From: Pseudonocardia sp. CNS-004 | GTDB lineage: Bacteria > Actinomycetota > Actinomycetes > Mycobacteriales > Pseudonocardiaceae | Length of the DNA stretch: 64,000 nucleotides | Direction: 5' to 3' | NCBI GenBank assembly: GCA_001942185.1 | Contig: MKJV01000145.1 | Span: forward strand, 62,001-126,000 | In this document: positions 36,380-49,382 of the stretch, one piece after another | Layout of the letters: every line of letters starts with the position of its first letter | How positions within the stretch are numbered: position 1 is the first letter of the stretch | Program-made: the position numbers and the translations under genes | The notes under the pieces: model-generated | Told to the model about the DNA's origin: nothing | The model's database searches: none | Seen by the model: the letters and a program-made list of their open reading frames with translations, nothing else

Positions 36380-37256
36380 CCACGATCGGATTCATCGGCC
36401 TCGGCATCATGGGTGCGCCGATGGCCGGACACCTCATCGACGCAGGCCACGACGTGGTGGGCTACAACCGCTCCCGCCCGGCCGTCGACCGGCTGGTGGA
36501 GCGCGGCGGGCGCGCGGCGGGCAGCGTGGCCGACGCCGTGCGCGACGCCGAGGTCGTGATCACGATGGTGCCGGACAGCCCGGACGTCCAGGACGTGGCG
36601 TTGGGCGAGGACGGCATCTACGCCACCGCGAAGCCCGGCACCCTGCACATCGACTGCTCGACGATCCGCCCCGACGTCGCCCGCTCGGTGGCAGCCGCCG
36701 GTAACGAGCGCGGCATCCGGGTCGTCGACGCCCCAGTGAGCGGCGGCGAGGCCGGTGCCAAGGAGGGCGTGCTCTCGATCATGGTGGGTGGCGCGGCCGA
36801 GGACGTCGAGGCGGCGCGCCCGTACCTCGACGTGGTGGGCGGCACCGTCGTGCACGTGGGGCCCGCCGGTGCGGGCCAGACCGTCAAGGCGGCCAACCAG
36901 CTGATCGTCGCCGGCAACATCCAGCTGCTCGCCGAGGCGCTCGTGTTCCTGGAGGCGCACGGCGTCGACACCGCGGCCGCCACCGAGGTGCTCGGCGGCG
37001 GGCTGGCCGGCAGCACCGTGCTGCAGCGCAAGGCCGCCGGCATGCGGGCCCGCGAGTTCGCGCCCGGGTTCCGCATCGACCTGCACCACAAGGACCTCGG
37101 CATCGTCACCGCCGCCGCCCGCGAGGCCGGCGTCACCATCCCGCTCGGGGCGCACGTCGCGCAGCTGGTCGGGGCGCTGCGCGCCATGGGCCACGGCGAC
37201 CTCGACCACAGCGCGCTGCTGCTGCTCGTCGAGCGGTTGAGTGGCAGGAGTACCTG

Positions 37257-37257
<1 letters not shown>
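36376..37257 (+). CDS. glxR: Tartronate semialdehyde reductase (2-hydroxy-3-oxopropionate reductase)
   Basis: A 293-residue beta-hydroxyacid dehydrogenase that reduces tartronate semialdehyde to glycerate. N-terminal Rossmann motif IGFIGLGIMGAPMAGHL; substrate motif VVDAPVSGGEAGAKEG; catalytic Lys in GPAGAGQTVKAANQLIVAGN; C-terminal GFRIDLHHKDLGI. GTG start overlaps the hyi stop, and its stop overlaps the gcl ATG. Intact. Confidence 0.93.
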
Positions 37258-39023
<1,766 letters not shown>

Positions 39024-39025
39024 GC

Positions 39026-39067
39026 CGTGAGTGGATACGAGTGCTCCAGCACTCGTATCCACTCACG
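39026..39067. repeat. 42-bp palindromic repeat, copy 3
   Basis: Base-for-base identical to copy 1 (20-bp arms, CC loop). It fills the gap between the convergent gcl and GGDEF-EAL genes, where a symmetrical hairpin could end transcripts from both sides. Confidence 0.95.
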
Positions 39068-39077
39068 GGGGGCGGGG

Positions 39078-41524
39078 TCAGCCGGGCTCGGAGACCGGGC
39101 GGAACCAGCGGCCCGCGGCGAGGCGGGTGTCGCTCGCGCGCATCCCCCGCAGGTGGGGGGCGAGGATCGGCAGGTCGGCGAGCACCGCAGGGGTGAGCTG
39201 GGCGCCGGTGGCCGGTCGGGCGACGAAGTAGCCCTGCACGAGGTCGCAGCCCTGCCGGCGCAGCTCGTGCAGCTGCCCGGCGCGTTCGACGCCTTCCGCC
39301 ACGGTGCGCAGGCCCAGGTGGCGCGACAGCTCGAGCAGGCCGCGCAGGAACCAGCGCTGCTGCTCGTCGTGGTCGATGTGCGTGACGAAGGCCCGGTCGA
39401 TCTTCACGGTGTCGACTGGGGTGCGGGCCAGGCGGGAGAGCGTGGAGTAGCCGGTGCCGAAGTCGTCGAGCGCGATCCGGACGCCCAGCTCGCGCAGCCG
39501 GTGCATCACGTCGACGGCGTTGGCGGGACGGTTGTTGACGGCCGTCTCGGTCATCTCCAGCGCGAGCTGGCCGGGGGAGATGCCGAAGCGCCGCAGGACG
39601 CCTGCCACCCGGTCGGGCAGGCCGCTGTCGCCGAACTCGGTGGGGTCGACGTTCACGGCGATCCGCAGCCGCCGGTGGGCGAGCCCGGCGTTCCACAGCC
39701 CGAGCTGGGCGCAGCCCTGTTCGAGCATGAGCGCGGTGAGCTGGCCGGACAGGCCCGACGCCGCGCAGGCCGGGATGAACGTGGAGGGCGGGACGGCCTC
39801 GCCCTCGTGGGTCCAGCGGGCGAGCACCTCCATCGCCGAGATCCGCCCCGACACCGGGTCGACCACGGGCTGGTAGATCGCCTGCACGTCGCCCCGGTGC
39901 AGGGCCGCGGCGAACGCCTCCGGCATGGGCGGGCGGACCCGGCGCACCGAGTGCCGCCCGCCCTGACCTGCCGGCCCGCCGTCGAGCTCGGCCGTGTGGG
40001 CGGCCACGTCCCCCTTCCCGTTCGCCTTCACCGCGTACATCGCGACGTCGGCGCGGTGCACCAGGGTGGCGGCGCGGGTGGCGGCGTCGGCGCCGGTGTC
40101 CTGGCCGGCCTCGACCGTGGCGACCCCGATGCTCGCCGACACCGCCACCGACCGGCCGTGCACGTGGAACGGGTCGCGCAGCGTGGCGAGCAGTCGCCGG
40201 GCGGCGGCTGTGGCGTCGTCGCCCTGCTCCACCAGCACGGCGAACTCGTCGCCGCCGAGGCGGGCGAGGGTGTCGGCGCTGCGCAGCGCCCCGCGCAGCC
40301 GGTCGGCGACCCCGATGAGCAGCGCGTCGCCCGCGGCGTGCCCGAGCGTGTCGTTGACGGCCTTGAAGCCGTCCAGGTCGATGAAGGCCACCGAGACCGG
40401 CTGCCGGGTGCGTTCGGCACGGCCGAGCGCGTGTTCGAGCCGGTCGAGGAACAGCGCCCGGTTGGCGAGGCCGGTGAGCGGGTCGTGGAACGCGAGGTGG
40501 TGCAGCTGCACCTCGCGTTGCTGGATGGCGCGGGTGAGCTCCTGGTTCTCCCGGATGGTCACGTACTGGCGGCCGAGCACGAGCAGCACCAGCGCCGCGA
40601 TGCACGCCACCTCGACGCCGTCGAGGCCTGCGCCGCTCATGGCCTCGATGGCGACGAGCACGGAGGCGCCGCGAGCGGCAGGTAGGGCAGGACGCCGGCG
40701 CGCACGGACTCACGGGGGGTGGGCGCACTGTGCAGCTCCGCCGGGGGACCGCCCTGCACGAGGACGCCGGCGATCCCGAGCAGGCAGAACGCGATCCGCC
40801 ACCCCCACTCGACGAACGAGCCGGTGGCGTAGTCGCCCACCGCCATCTGGTAGGCGAACGCCGCGTCGGAGACCGCCATTGCGACCACGGCCGCACCGAG
40901 CAGCCCCCAGCGCAGCGGCGCGTCCCGGGTCTGCGCGATGGCGAGGACCGTGACGGTGAGCAGGGCCGCGTCCGCAGAGGTGTAGACGACCGCCACGACG
41001 GTGTGCAGCAGCGAGCCGCCGGAGGAGCCGATCACCTCGCCGAGGACGGTCACCCACGCCATCAGCCCCACCGCGCAGCCGACGAGGAGCGCGTCGAGCA
41101 CGCGGCGCGGCGCGGTGAGCCCGGATCCGGTGGGGGCGAGGAAGGCCAGCCCCGCCAGCGCCGCGGCCGGGAAACCCAGGTAGCCGACGTCGGCGATCGA
41201 CGGGTACGGGGTGGCGGCCCCCAGGAGGTCCTCGTACACCGTCCACGCCGCCTGGCCCGCGGCCCACGACCAGCAGGCCGCGGCGAGCGCACCCCAGCCG
41301 CGGCGGATACGGCCGCCGCTGCGCCGGGCCGCGCCGAAGCAGCCGAAGCCGGCCGCGGCGGCGAGCGCGAGCACCCCGAGGTTGGCCACCAGCTGACGCG
41401 CGTCGCCGCCGAGCACCGCGCCGAGCCCGCCGAGCACCACCAGTGCCACGGCGGCCGCCGCCGCCACGGCAGCGCCGCGGGGGCGATCCGCGGCGCGTGC
41501 CGCCGGGATCGACGTGAGGCTCAT
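39078..41524 (-). CDS. Membrane-bound GGDEF-EAL cyclic-di-GMP protein, one frameshift
   Basis: A protein of about 815 residues. The first 290 residues hold about eight hydrophobic helices. A diguanylate cyclase domain follows with an intact RLGGDEFAVLVE active site, then a phosphodiesterase domain with AMEVLARW (EAL motif), NVDPTEFG, ALDDFGTGYSTLSRLA, KIDRAFV and TVAEGVERAG. Both catalytic motifs look functional, so it could make and break c-di-GMP. One missing base near 40671 separates the membrane part from the catalytic part. ATG at 41524. Confidence 0.9.
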
Positions 41525-41666
41525 CGACGTCCGTTCCGTCCGCTTCCGTGCTGGTGGGTGACCTGTGGAGCGAGGTGTGTCCCGGCTAGTGATCCGGCCC
41601 GCTGCGACGCGCGTCACCGGGTTCCCCTTATTCACCCGATCCCGTGCGTCCAATAGGTGATCCGGG

Positions 41667-42889
41667 TCACGCACGCTGGGCGAGGAGCTGCCCGATCGAG
41701 TCCGTCGAGAGCACGCGTTCGATGCCCAGTACGGCAGCGCCCGCGAGCCCGGAGTACTCGCCGAGCACGCTGTTGGTGAGCACCAGGTTGCGGGTGGCCA
41801 GCGGCAGGCGCGCTGGTAGGCGACGCTGCGCACGCCGGCCAGCAGTTCGTCGCTCGCCGCGGAGAGGCCGCCGCCGATCGTCACCCGTGCGGGGTTGTAG
41901 AAGTGCACCAGGGTGGCGACGAGCTCGCCGATGAGGCCGCGGCCTCGCGGACGGCCGCGATCGCGGTGGCGTCCCCGCGTGCGAGGAGCGCGCGCACCTG
42001 CTCGGTGGGGATCGGCGGCCCGGGTGCGCCGAGCCGCCGCGCGATGCGCCCGCGGACGCGACCGCCTCGATGCAGCCGACGTTGCCGCAGACGCACGCGT
42101 CGTCGGGGGCACCGCGCACGCGGACGTGCCCGATGTCGCCCGCCGCTCCGTCGGCGCCGTGGTGCAGCACCCCCTCGCGGCTCACGAGCCCGCCGCCGAT
42201 GCCCGTGCCGACCTTGACGAACAGCAGGGGTACCTGGTCGGCGGGCAGGGCCCTGGCCTCGCCCAGCGCGCGCAGGTTGACGTCGTTCTCCAGCACCGCG
42301 GGGCAGCGAAATGTCTGCGACAGCCGCGCGGCGACCGGGTAGGCGTGCCACCCGGGCATGATCGGCGGGCGGACGGGGATGCCGTGGGTGCCGTCCACCG
42401 GGCCGGGCAGGCCGATCACCACGGCGCGCACGGGGACTTCCGCAGGCATCGTCTCCAGCAGGTGGGTGAGCTGCGTCTCCACCGTTCGGAGCACCGGTTC
42501 GGGGCCGTCGTGCATGGCCACGTCGACCTCGGTGCGGGCGAGCATCCGTTGGCTGAGGTCGATCACCGCGAGGTGCGCGCTGCTCGCGCCGACGTCGGCG
42601 AGCAGCACACGGCCGCCGCTCGGGGAGAGCGCGAGCCGGTCGGCAGGCCGCCCGCGGCCGCCGTGGGGCGGGTGCCGTCGATCTGCAGCAGGCCGTGGGC
42701 CAGCAGTTCGTCCACGGCGGCGCTGACGGTGGTGCGCGCGAGCCCCGCGGCGGGCACCAGGTCGGCCTTGCTCACCGCGGCTCCGGAGGCGACCAGCCTG
42801 GCGACGGTGCTCAGCGTGGCCGCGGAGTCGGTCCGTCCGGTTCGCGCCGCGGACAGCCGCAGCGGCGGCAGGGGAGACGGTGGCAGCAT
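41667..42889 (-). CDS. ROK-family transcriptional regulator, four frameshifts
   Basis: A NagC/XylR-type regulator of about 408 residues: an N-terminal helix-turn-helix (ASGAAVSKADLVPAAGLARTT), then a sugar-kinase-like ROK domain (VLLADVGASSAHLAVIDL, ENDVNLRALGEA, FVKVGTGIGGGLVSREGVLHHG, and the zinc motif GHVRVRGAPDDACVCGNVGC). Missing bases near 42645, 42050, 41938 and 41815 split it into pieces; restoring one base at each gives a full-length protein. It is divergent from the ABC importer operon, which it probably controls in response to the imported sugar. Confidence 0.87.
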
Positions 42890-43004
42890 CACGGCCCGAT
42901 ATCGACGGAAAACTCACGGAAAGAGGCATTATTCCGTCGTTGTACGGCGCTGGTCAACGCTCCTAGGTTTCCCGGCTGGGGGGATCCGACGACGAGGTGT
43001 GGAG

Positions 43005-44508
43005 ATGACTGGAGCGCCGTTGCTCGAGATGCGCGGCATCGTCAAGCAGTTCCCGGGAGTGCGGGCCCTCGACGGCGTCGACCTGGACGTCGCCGCGGGC
43101 GAGGTGCACTGCCTGCTGGGGCAGAACGGCGCGGGCAAGTCCACCCTGATCAAGGTGCTCGCCGGCGCCACCGGCCCGACGCAGGCGAGATCACCTGGGA
43201 CGCAGACCGGCGTCGTTCGCCGCGCCGCAGGCCGCCGACGCCGCCGGTATCGCCACCATCTACCAGGAGCTCGACCTCGTGCCCGGCCTCTCGGTGGCGG
43301 AGAACATCGTGCTCGGCCACGAGCCGTCCCGGCTGGGGTTCAGCAGGCTGCGCGCCGGCGAGGACACCGCGCGGGACCTGCTGCGCCGCCTCGGGCATCC
43401 GGAGATCCCGCCGCGGCGTGAGCTGGGCCGGCTCTCCGCCGCGGGCCAGCAGGTCGTCAGCATGGCCAGGGCACTCGCCCGCGACGCGCGGCTGATCGTG
43501 ATGGACGAGCCGTCGGCGGTGCTGGACCCGGAGGAGGTCAAGAACCTCTTCCGGGTCATCCGTGAGCTCACCGATGACGGCGTCGCCGTCGTCTACATCT
43601 CCCACCGGCTCGAGGAGATCCGCGAGATCGCGACCGCGTCACCGTCCTGAAGGACGGCCGGACCGTCGCCCGCAACCTCCCGGCCCGCGACACCCCCACC
43701 GCGGACGTCATCCGCCTGATGACCGGGCGGACGATCGAGTACGTCTTCCCCGAGCGCCCCGCGCGACCCTCCGACGACGTCGTGCTCGAGGTCGACGCGC
43801 TCTCGCGGGCCGGGGAGTTCGCGGACGTGTCGTTCTCGGTGCGCGCGGGCGAGGTCGTCGGGCTGGCCGGGCTCGTCGGGTCGGGCCGTTCGGAGATCCT
43901 GGAGACCGTCTACGGGGCCCGCAAGGCCACCTCCGGCACCGTGCGGGTGCACGGGCGCGCCCTGCGCGCCGGGTCGGTGCCCGGCGCGGTGCGCGCGGGC
44001 ATGGGCCTCGCCCCGAAGAGCGCAAGAGCCAGGGCCTGCTGCTCGGCGAGCCGGTGTTCCGCAACGTGTCGCTGCCGGGGATGGAGCGGTTCGCCCGGGC
44101 GGGCTTCCTCGGCCCGGAGGCCGACCGGGACGCGGCGGCGACCGTGACCGCGCAGCTCGACGTGCGTCCCCCGGACGCACGCGCCCGGTCCGCACGCTCT
44201 CGGGAGGCAACCAGCAGAAGGTCGTGCTCGCCCGCTGGCTGATGCAGGGGTGCACGGTGCTGCTGCTCGACGAGCCCACCCGCGGGGTGGACGTGGGCGC
44301 CCGCAGCGAGATCTACGCGCTGGTCCGGCGGCTCGCCGCGGAGGGGGCGGCGATCGTGCTGGTGTCCAGCGAGGTGCCCGAGGTACTCGGGCTCGCCGAC
44401 CGCGTGCTGGTCGTCCGGGAGGGCCGCGTCGTGCACGACGCGCCCGCGGACGAGCTGGACGAGGGCCGCGTGCTCGACCTGGTGATGGAAGGGAGCAGGG
44501 CGTCGTGA
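43005..44508 (+). CDS. Sugar ABC importer ATPase (RbsA/XylG type), five frameshifts
   Basis: An ATPase of about 502 residues with two tandem ABC domains. The first has Walker A GQNGAGKST and Walker B LIVMDEPSA; the second has the usual degenerate Walker A GLVGSGRSE, signature LSGGNQQK and Walker B VLLLDEPTRGVDVGAR. Single missing bases near 43184, 43215, 43630, 44025 and 44195 break it; restoring all five gives a continuous protein of normal length. The GTG of the permease overlaps its stop. Starts at ATG 43005 after GAGGTGTGGAG. Confidence 0.88.
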
Positions 44509-45554
44509 CCGAACCGACCACGGGACAGACCACCGTCCCCGCCGCCGACGAGCACGCGCGCGTCGAAACGGCGGCCGCGGAGAACGGGGCCGCCGGATCG
44601 CCGTGGGCCCGGCTGCTCGAGGGCGGCGCGGGGCGCAACCTCGGGCTCGTCGCCGTGCTCGTGCTGCTGGGCATCGTCGGCGTCGCCACGGCCGACACCT
44701 TCCTCACGGTGTCGAACCTGCTCACCGTCCTCACCCAGGCCTCGATCATCGGGGTCCTCACCGTCGGCGTCACCTTCGTGATCATCGGCGGCGGGATCGA
44801 CCTGTCGGTCGGCAAGGTGATGGCGCTCTCGTCGGTCTGGGCCACCACGGTCGCCACCCAGTCCTACGGGTGGGCCGTGATGCTCTTCTGCGCGGTCGTG
44901 GTCGGCATGGGCGCAGGCCTGGTCAACGGCCTGCTGATCGCCTACGGCCGGATCGTGCCGTTCATCGTCACCCTCGCGATGCTGATCTCGGCGCAGGGTC
45001 TCGCCGAGCAGATCTCCGGGCGGCGCAGCCAGATCGTCACCGACCCCGTGATCGCCGGCATCGCGAACACCCGGCTGCTGGGCATCCCGCTGCTGGTCTA
45101 CATCTTCGCGGCGGTGGTCGCGATCGGCTGGGTGGTGCTCAACCGCACGACGTTCGGCCGCCGCACGTTCGCCATCGGCGGCAACCCGGAGGCCGCGCGC
45201 CTGGCCGGTCTGGACGTCAAGCGGCACACGATGCTGCTCTACGTCGTCTCGGGGCTGTGCTGCGGCATCGCGGCGATCATGATCGCGTCGCTGACCACGA
45301 CCGGGTCCAGCACCCACGGCACGCTCTACGAGCTCGACGCGATCGCCGCGGTGATCATCGGCGGCACGCTGCTGACCGGCGGCCGCGGCACGCTGATCGG
45401 CTCGATCCTCGGCGTGCTCGTGTTCACGACGATCACCAACCTGTTCGTGCTCAACAACCTCGAGACCGACGTCCAGAACATCGCGAAGGGCGCCATCATC
45501 GTCGTCGCCGTGCTGATCCAGGCCCGCGCGCAGCGCTCGTCGGCGTCCAGTTGA
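44505..45554 (+). CDS. Sugar ABC importer permease (RbsC/XylH type)
   Basis: A 349-residue permease with about ten hydrophobic helices. Typical sequence: FVIIGGGIDLSVGKVMALSS, FIVTLAMLISAQGLAEQISG, TFAIGGNPEAARLAGLDVKR (the ATPase-contact loop) and LYELDAIAAVIIGGTLLTGG. It starts with GTG inside the ATPase stop and is followed by the binding-protein gene. Intact. Confidence 0.95.
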   Translation: MTEPTTGQTTVPAADEHARVETAAAENGAAGSPWARLLEGGAGRNLGLVAVLVLLGIVGVATADTFLTVSNLLTVLTQASIIGVLTVGVTFVIIGGGIDLSVGKVMALSSVWATTVATQSYGWAVMLFCAVVVGMGAGLVNGLLIAYGRIVPFIVTLAMLISAQGLAEQISGRRSQIVTDPVIAGIANTRLLGIPLLVYIFAAVVAIGWVVLNRTTFGRRTFAIGGNPEAARLAGLDVKRHTMLLYVVSGLCCGIAAIMIASLTTTGSSTHGTLYELDAIAAVIIGGTLLTGGRGTLIGSILGVLVFTTITNLFVLNNLETDVQNIAKGAIIVVAVLIQARAQRSSASS

Positions 45555-45580
45555 CCCGTACCTTTCGAGAAGGAGTGACG

Positions 45581-46644
45581 ATGTCCGATCCCACCCGGGG
45601 CCTGCACCGGCGCAGGTTCCTCACCGGCGCGCTCGGCGTGGCGCCGGCGCAGCGCTCACCGCCTGCACGAGCAACGAGCCCGCCACCCCGGCCGCAGGCC
45701 CGGCCGTGGCCCCCGCGCCCGCCGCGGGCGGCTCGGAGCCGGGCACCCCGGTCACCATCGGCTTCTCCGCGCCCGCCGCCGACCACGGCTGGATCGCCGC
45801 GATCGCGGCCAACGCCCAGGCGCAGGCCGAGCAGTTCCCCGACGTGACCTTCGAGGCCGTCAACCCGACCAACGACATCGCGCAGCAGATCGCCGCCGTC
45901 GAGACGCTGATCAACCGCGGTGTCGACGCACTGGTGATCCTGCCCAACGACGGCAGCCAGCTCACCCGGGTCGGGCGCCAGGCGATGGACGCCGGCATCC
46001 CGGTGGTCAACCTGGACCGGATCTTCGACTCGCCGCTGGCGTACCGCACGTGGATCGGCGGCGACAACTACGGCATGGGAGTGAGCGCGGGGCACTACAT
46101 CGGCCAGCGCCTGCGTGACGCCGGTGTCGCGAGCCCGGTCATCGGCGAGATCGCCGGCATCGACAACCTGCCGCTCACCGCCGAACGCAGCCGCGGGTTC
46201 GCCGAGGCCCTCCAGACCTACGGCTTCTCCGTCGGCGCGCGCCAGGCCGCCGACTTCACCGCCCAGGGCGGGCAGGAGGTCACCGCCAACCTGCTGCAGG
46301 CCACCCCCCGGCTCGACGCACTGTGGAACCACGACGACGACCAGGGCATCGGCGTCCTCGCCGCGATCAACCAGGCGGGCCGCAGCGAGTTCTTCATGGT
46401 GGGTGGTGCGGGCTCGGCCAACGCCATGCGCGAGATCCAGGCCGACTCGGGTGTGCTCAAGGCGACCGTGACCTACAGCCCGTCCATGGCGTCCTCGGCC
46501 GTTGCGCTCGCGCGCCTCGTCGCGCAAGGTCGGGGTATGAGCGATCTTGCCGAACACGAGGTGCCGGCGTCGATCACGCTGGCCTCGGCGACCATCACGA
46601 AGGAGAACGTGGCCGAATACCTGCCCCTCGGGTTCGAATCATGA
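45581..46644 (+). CDS. Sugar ABC importer substrate-binding lipoprotein (RbsB type), one frameshift
   Basis: A Tat-exported lipoprotein of about 354 residues. The signal peptide has a twin-arginine motif (HRRRFLTGA) and lipobox LTAC; one missing base near 45643 falls inside it, and restoring a G gives GVAAGAALTACTSNEP. The mature part is a periplasmic-binding type 1 fold (IGFSAPAADHGWIAAIAANA, INRGVDALVILPNDGSQLT, VVNLDRIFDSPLAYRTWIGG). AAGGAG precedes the ATG. The sugar bound is unknown. Confidence 0.9.
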
Positions 46645-46678
46645 CCGCCGACGTACTCCTCTGCGCGGAGGCGCGATC

Positions 46679-47858
46679 ATGACGGACGGGACGACGCTGG
46701 GCGTCGGCATGGTGGGCTACGCCTTCATGGGCGCCGCCCACTCGCAGGCATGGCGCAGCGCGGGCCGGTTCTTCGACCTGCCGCTGCAGCCCGACATGGC
46801 GGTGCTGTGCGGCCGCAACGCCGAGGCCACCACTGCCGCGGCCCGGCGGATGGCTGGCGCCACACCGAGACCGACTGGAAGGCGCTGCTCGGCCGCGACG
46901 ACGTGCAGCTGATCGACGTCTGCACGCCGGGCGACACCCACGCCGAGATCGCGATCGCGGCGCTGCAGGCCGGCAAGCACGTGCTGTGCGAGAAGCCGCT
47001 CGCCAACACCGTCGACGAGGCGAAGGCGATGGTGGCGGCCGCCGAGGCGGCGAAGGCCCAGGGCGTGCGCAGCATGGTGGCCTTCAACTACCGCCGGGTG
47101 CCCGCGGTGGCGCTCGCACGGCGGCTGGTGGAGCAGGGCCGGATCGGCGAGATCCGCCACGTCCGCGGGGTCTACCTGCAGGACTGGATCACCGACCCGG
47201 AGTTCCCGCTGGTCTGGCGGCTGCAGAAGGACAAGGCGGGCTCGGGTGCGCTGGGTGACATCGGCGCCCACATCGTCGACATGGCCCAGTTCGTCACCGG
47301 CGACCGCCTCTCCGGCGTCTCGGCGCTCACCGAGACGTTCATCAAGGAGCGGCCGCTGTCGGAGGCCTCCAGCGGGCTCTCCGCATCCGGGTCGGCGGAG
47401 CGGGGGCAGGTCACCGTCGACGACACCGCGATCTTCATCGGTCGCTTCGGCGGCGGCGCGGTGGCCACGTTCGAGGCCACCCGTTTCGCCACGGGTCGCA
47501 AGAACGCGCTGCGCCTGGAGATCAACGGCAGCAAGGGTTCGCTCGCGTTCGACTTCGAGTCGATGAACGAGCTGTCGTTCTTCGACGCCGAGGACGACGC
47601 CGACACCGCCGGGTTCCGCCGCATCTACGTCACCGAACCGACGCACCCCTACGTCGGCGCGTGGTGGCCGCCCGGCCACGGGCTCGGCTACGAGCACTCG
47701 TTCACCCACGAGGTCGTGGACCTGGTCCGTGACCTCGCCGCAGGCACCGACCCCACCCCGTCGTTCGCCGACGGACTGCAGGTCCAGCAGGTGCTGACGC
47801 CGTGGGCCGCTCGGCGGAGTCCGGCAGCGGCTGGGTCCCGATCGCAGGAGAGGACTGA
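46679..47858 (+). CDS. Gfo/Idh/MocA family oxidoreductase, two frameshifts
   Basis: An NAD(P)-dependent sugar or inositol dehydrogenase of about 393 residues. The Rossmann motif is GVGMVGYAFMGAAHSQAW; the family EKP motif is CEKPLANTVDEAKAM; GSGALGDIGAHIVDMAQFV carries the catalytic Asp/His region. Missing bases near 46854 and 47800 displace a short piece and the last 20 residues; restored ends read RMAWRHTETDWKALLGRDDV and VGRSAESGSGWVPIAGED. Its stop overlaps the next ATG. Confidence 0.88.
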
Positions 47859-48863
47859 TGGCACGACCGATCACGCTGTTCACCGGACAGTGGGCCGACC
47901 TGCCCTTCGAGGAGGTCGCCCGGCTCGCCGGTGAGTGGGGCTACGACGGCCTGGAGATCGCCTGTTGGGGCGACCACTTCGACGTCCGGGCCGCGGTGGA
48001 GGACGACTCCTACATCCCGGGGCGCAAGGAGATCCTGGACAAGCACGGCCTCCAGGTCTTCGCGATCTCCAACCACCTCAACGGCCAGGCCGTCTGCGAC
48101 GACCCGATCGACGAGCGGCACCGCGCCATCGTGCACCCGCGCGTCTGGGGCGACGGCGACCCCGAGGGCGTGCGGCAGCGCGCGGCCGAGGAGATGAAGT
48201 ACACCGCGCGCGCCGCGGCGAAGCTCGGCGTGAACACCGTCGTCGGGTTCACCGGGTCGAAGATCTGGAAGACCGTCGCGATGTTCCCGCCGGTGCCCGA
48301 GTCGATGGTCGAGGACGGCTACGCCGACTTCGCCGCCCGCTGGAACCCGATCCTCGACGTGTTCGACGAGGTCGCGTCCGGTTCGCGCACGAGGTCCACC
48401 CGTCGGAGATCGCCTACGACTACTGGACCACCGTGCGCGCGCTGGAGGCGATCGGGCACCGCGAGGCCTTCGGCCTCAACTGGGACCCGAGCCACTTCGT
48501 GTGGCAGGACCTCGACCCGGTCGGGTTCCTGTGGGACTTCAAGGATCGGATCTACCACGTCGACTGCAAGGACGCGAAGCGTCAGGTCGGCAACGGCCGC
48601 AACGGCCGGATGGGCAGCCACCTCCCGTGGGCCGACCCGCGGCGCGGCTGGGACTTCGTCTCCACCGGCCACGGCGACGTGCCGTGGGAGGCGTGCTTCC
48701 GGATGCTGAACACCATCGGCTACGACGGCCCGATCTCCGTCGAGTGGGAGGACGCGGGCATGGACCGCCTCGTCGGCGCCCCGGACGCCTGGTCTCTGAT
48801 GGAGGCACCGCCTTCGACCCGCCGTCGGCGGCCTTCGACTCGGCGTTCAGCAGCGGCTCGTAG
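47858..48863 (+). CDS. Sugar phosphate isomerase/epimerase-like TIM-barrel protein, two frameshifts
   Basis: A xylose-isomerase-like TIM-barrel protein of about 335 residues. Motifs: WGYDGLEIACWGDHFDV, FAHEVHPSEIAYDYW (metal-binding Glu/His), FGLNWDPSHFVWQDLDPVGF, VDCKDAKRQVGNG and GPISVEWEDAGMDRLVG. Missing bases near 48373 and 48805; restored sequence reads FDEVGVRFAHEVHP and SLMEGTAFDPPSAAFDS. Paired with a Gfo/Idh/MocA enzyme it is typical of inositol, rare-sugar or glycoside catabolism. Last gene of the operon, followed by a strong hairpin. Confidence 0.88.
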
Positions 48864-48878
48864 CGCACGCGCAACCAC

Positions 48879-48913
48879 TGCCGCGCCGGTGCCGCCAGGG
48901 AACCGGCGCGGCA
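48879..48913 (+). terminator. Hairpin after the sugar operon
   Basis: An inverted repeat with 12-bp arms, TGCCGCGCCGGT (48879-48890) and ACCGGCGCGGCA (48902-48913), around an 11-base loop, 16 bases after the TIM-barrel stop. No T-tract follows, as is common for actinobacterial terminators. Confidence 0.7.
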
Positions 48914-49382
48914 CTGCGCGTCACACACGGACCGTGGCGTGGGCACGTGAACTGCGGCAAGTCCTGCGTTTGCAACAACTTGGCGCTCCGATCTGTGCTG
49001 CACCAGGGTCGATCAGTGCCGGTGCAGTGACCAGCGTTGGGCGCTGGGTGCCATGTGCTGCTTCCAACGGCTCGTGCTGTCGTTGGCTGCATGCTCGGCC
49101 CAGAGGCGAGCAGAGGGAACCTCGGGGCCTGGGATTCCGCTCGTGGAGCGCCGGGCGTCACGCTGCCCATCTCGGCCGGCGCACCCCGCCGTTGCCGGCG
49201 CTGTCCGTCGACGGGTAGGGCGGCGGGAGAACCGATGCGTGCGCGGACTGAGGGCACTTGAGCGTGGGCCGCTCACCGGCCCGGCCGCGTGTAAGCGGCC
49301 GGCGGGTGGTCGCACGCCGAGCGTCGTGCTGGCATACACCTGCGGTTGACGTGCCAATCGGTGTGTGACCACCTGCCAGGGA
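48914..49382. other. Non-coding gap
   Basis: About 470 bases between the sugar-operon hairpin and the stop of the convergent epoxide hydrolase gene. I found no reading frame resembling a known protein and no strong repeat. The base composition is less biased than in the genes, consistent with non-coding DNA or eroded sequence. Confidence 0.5.
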
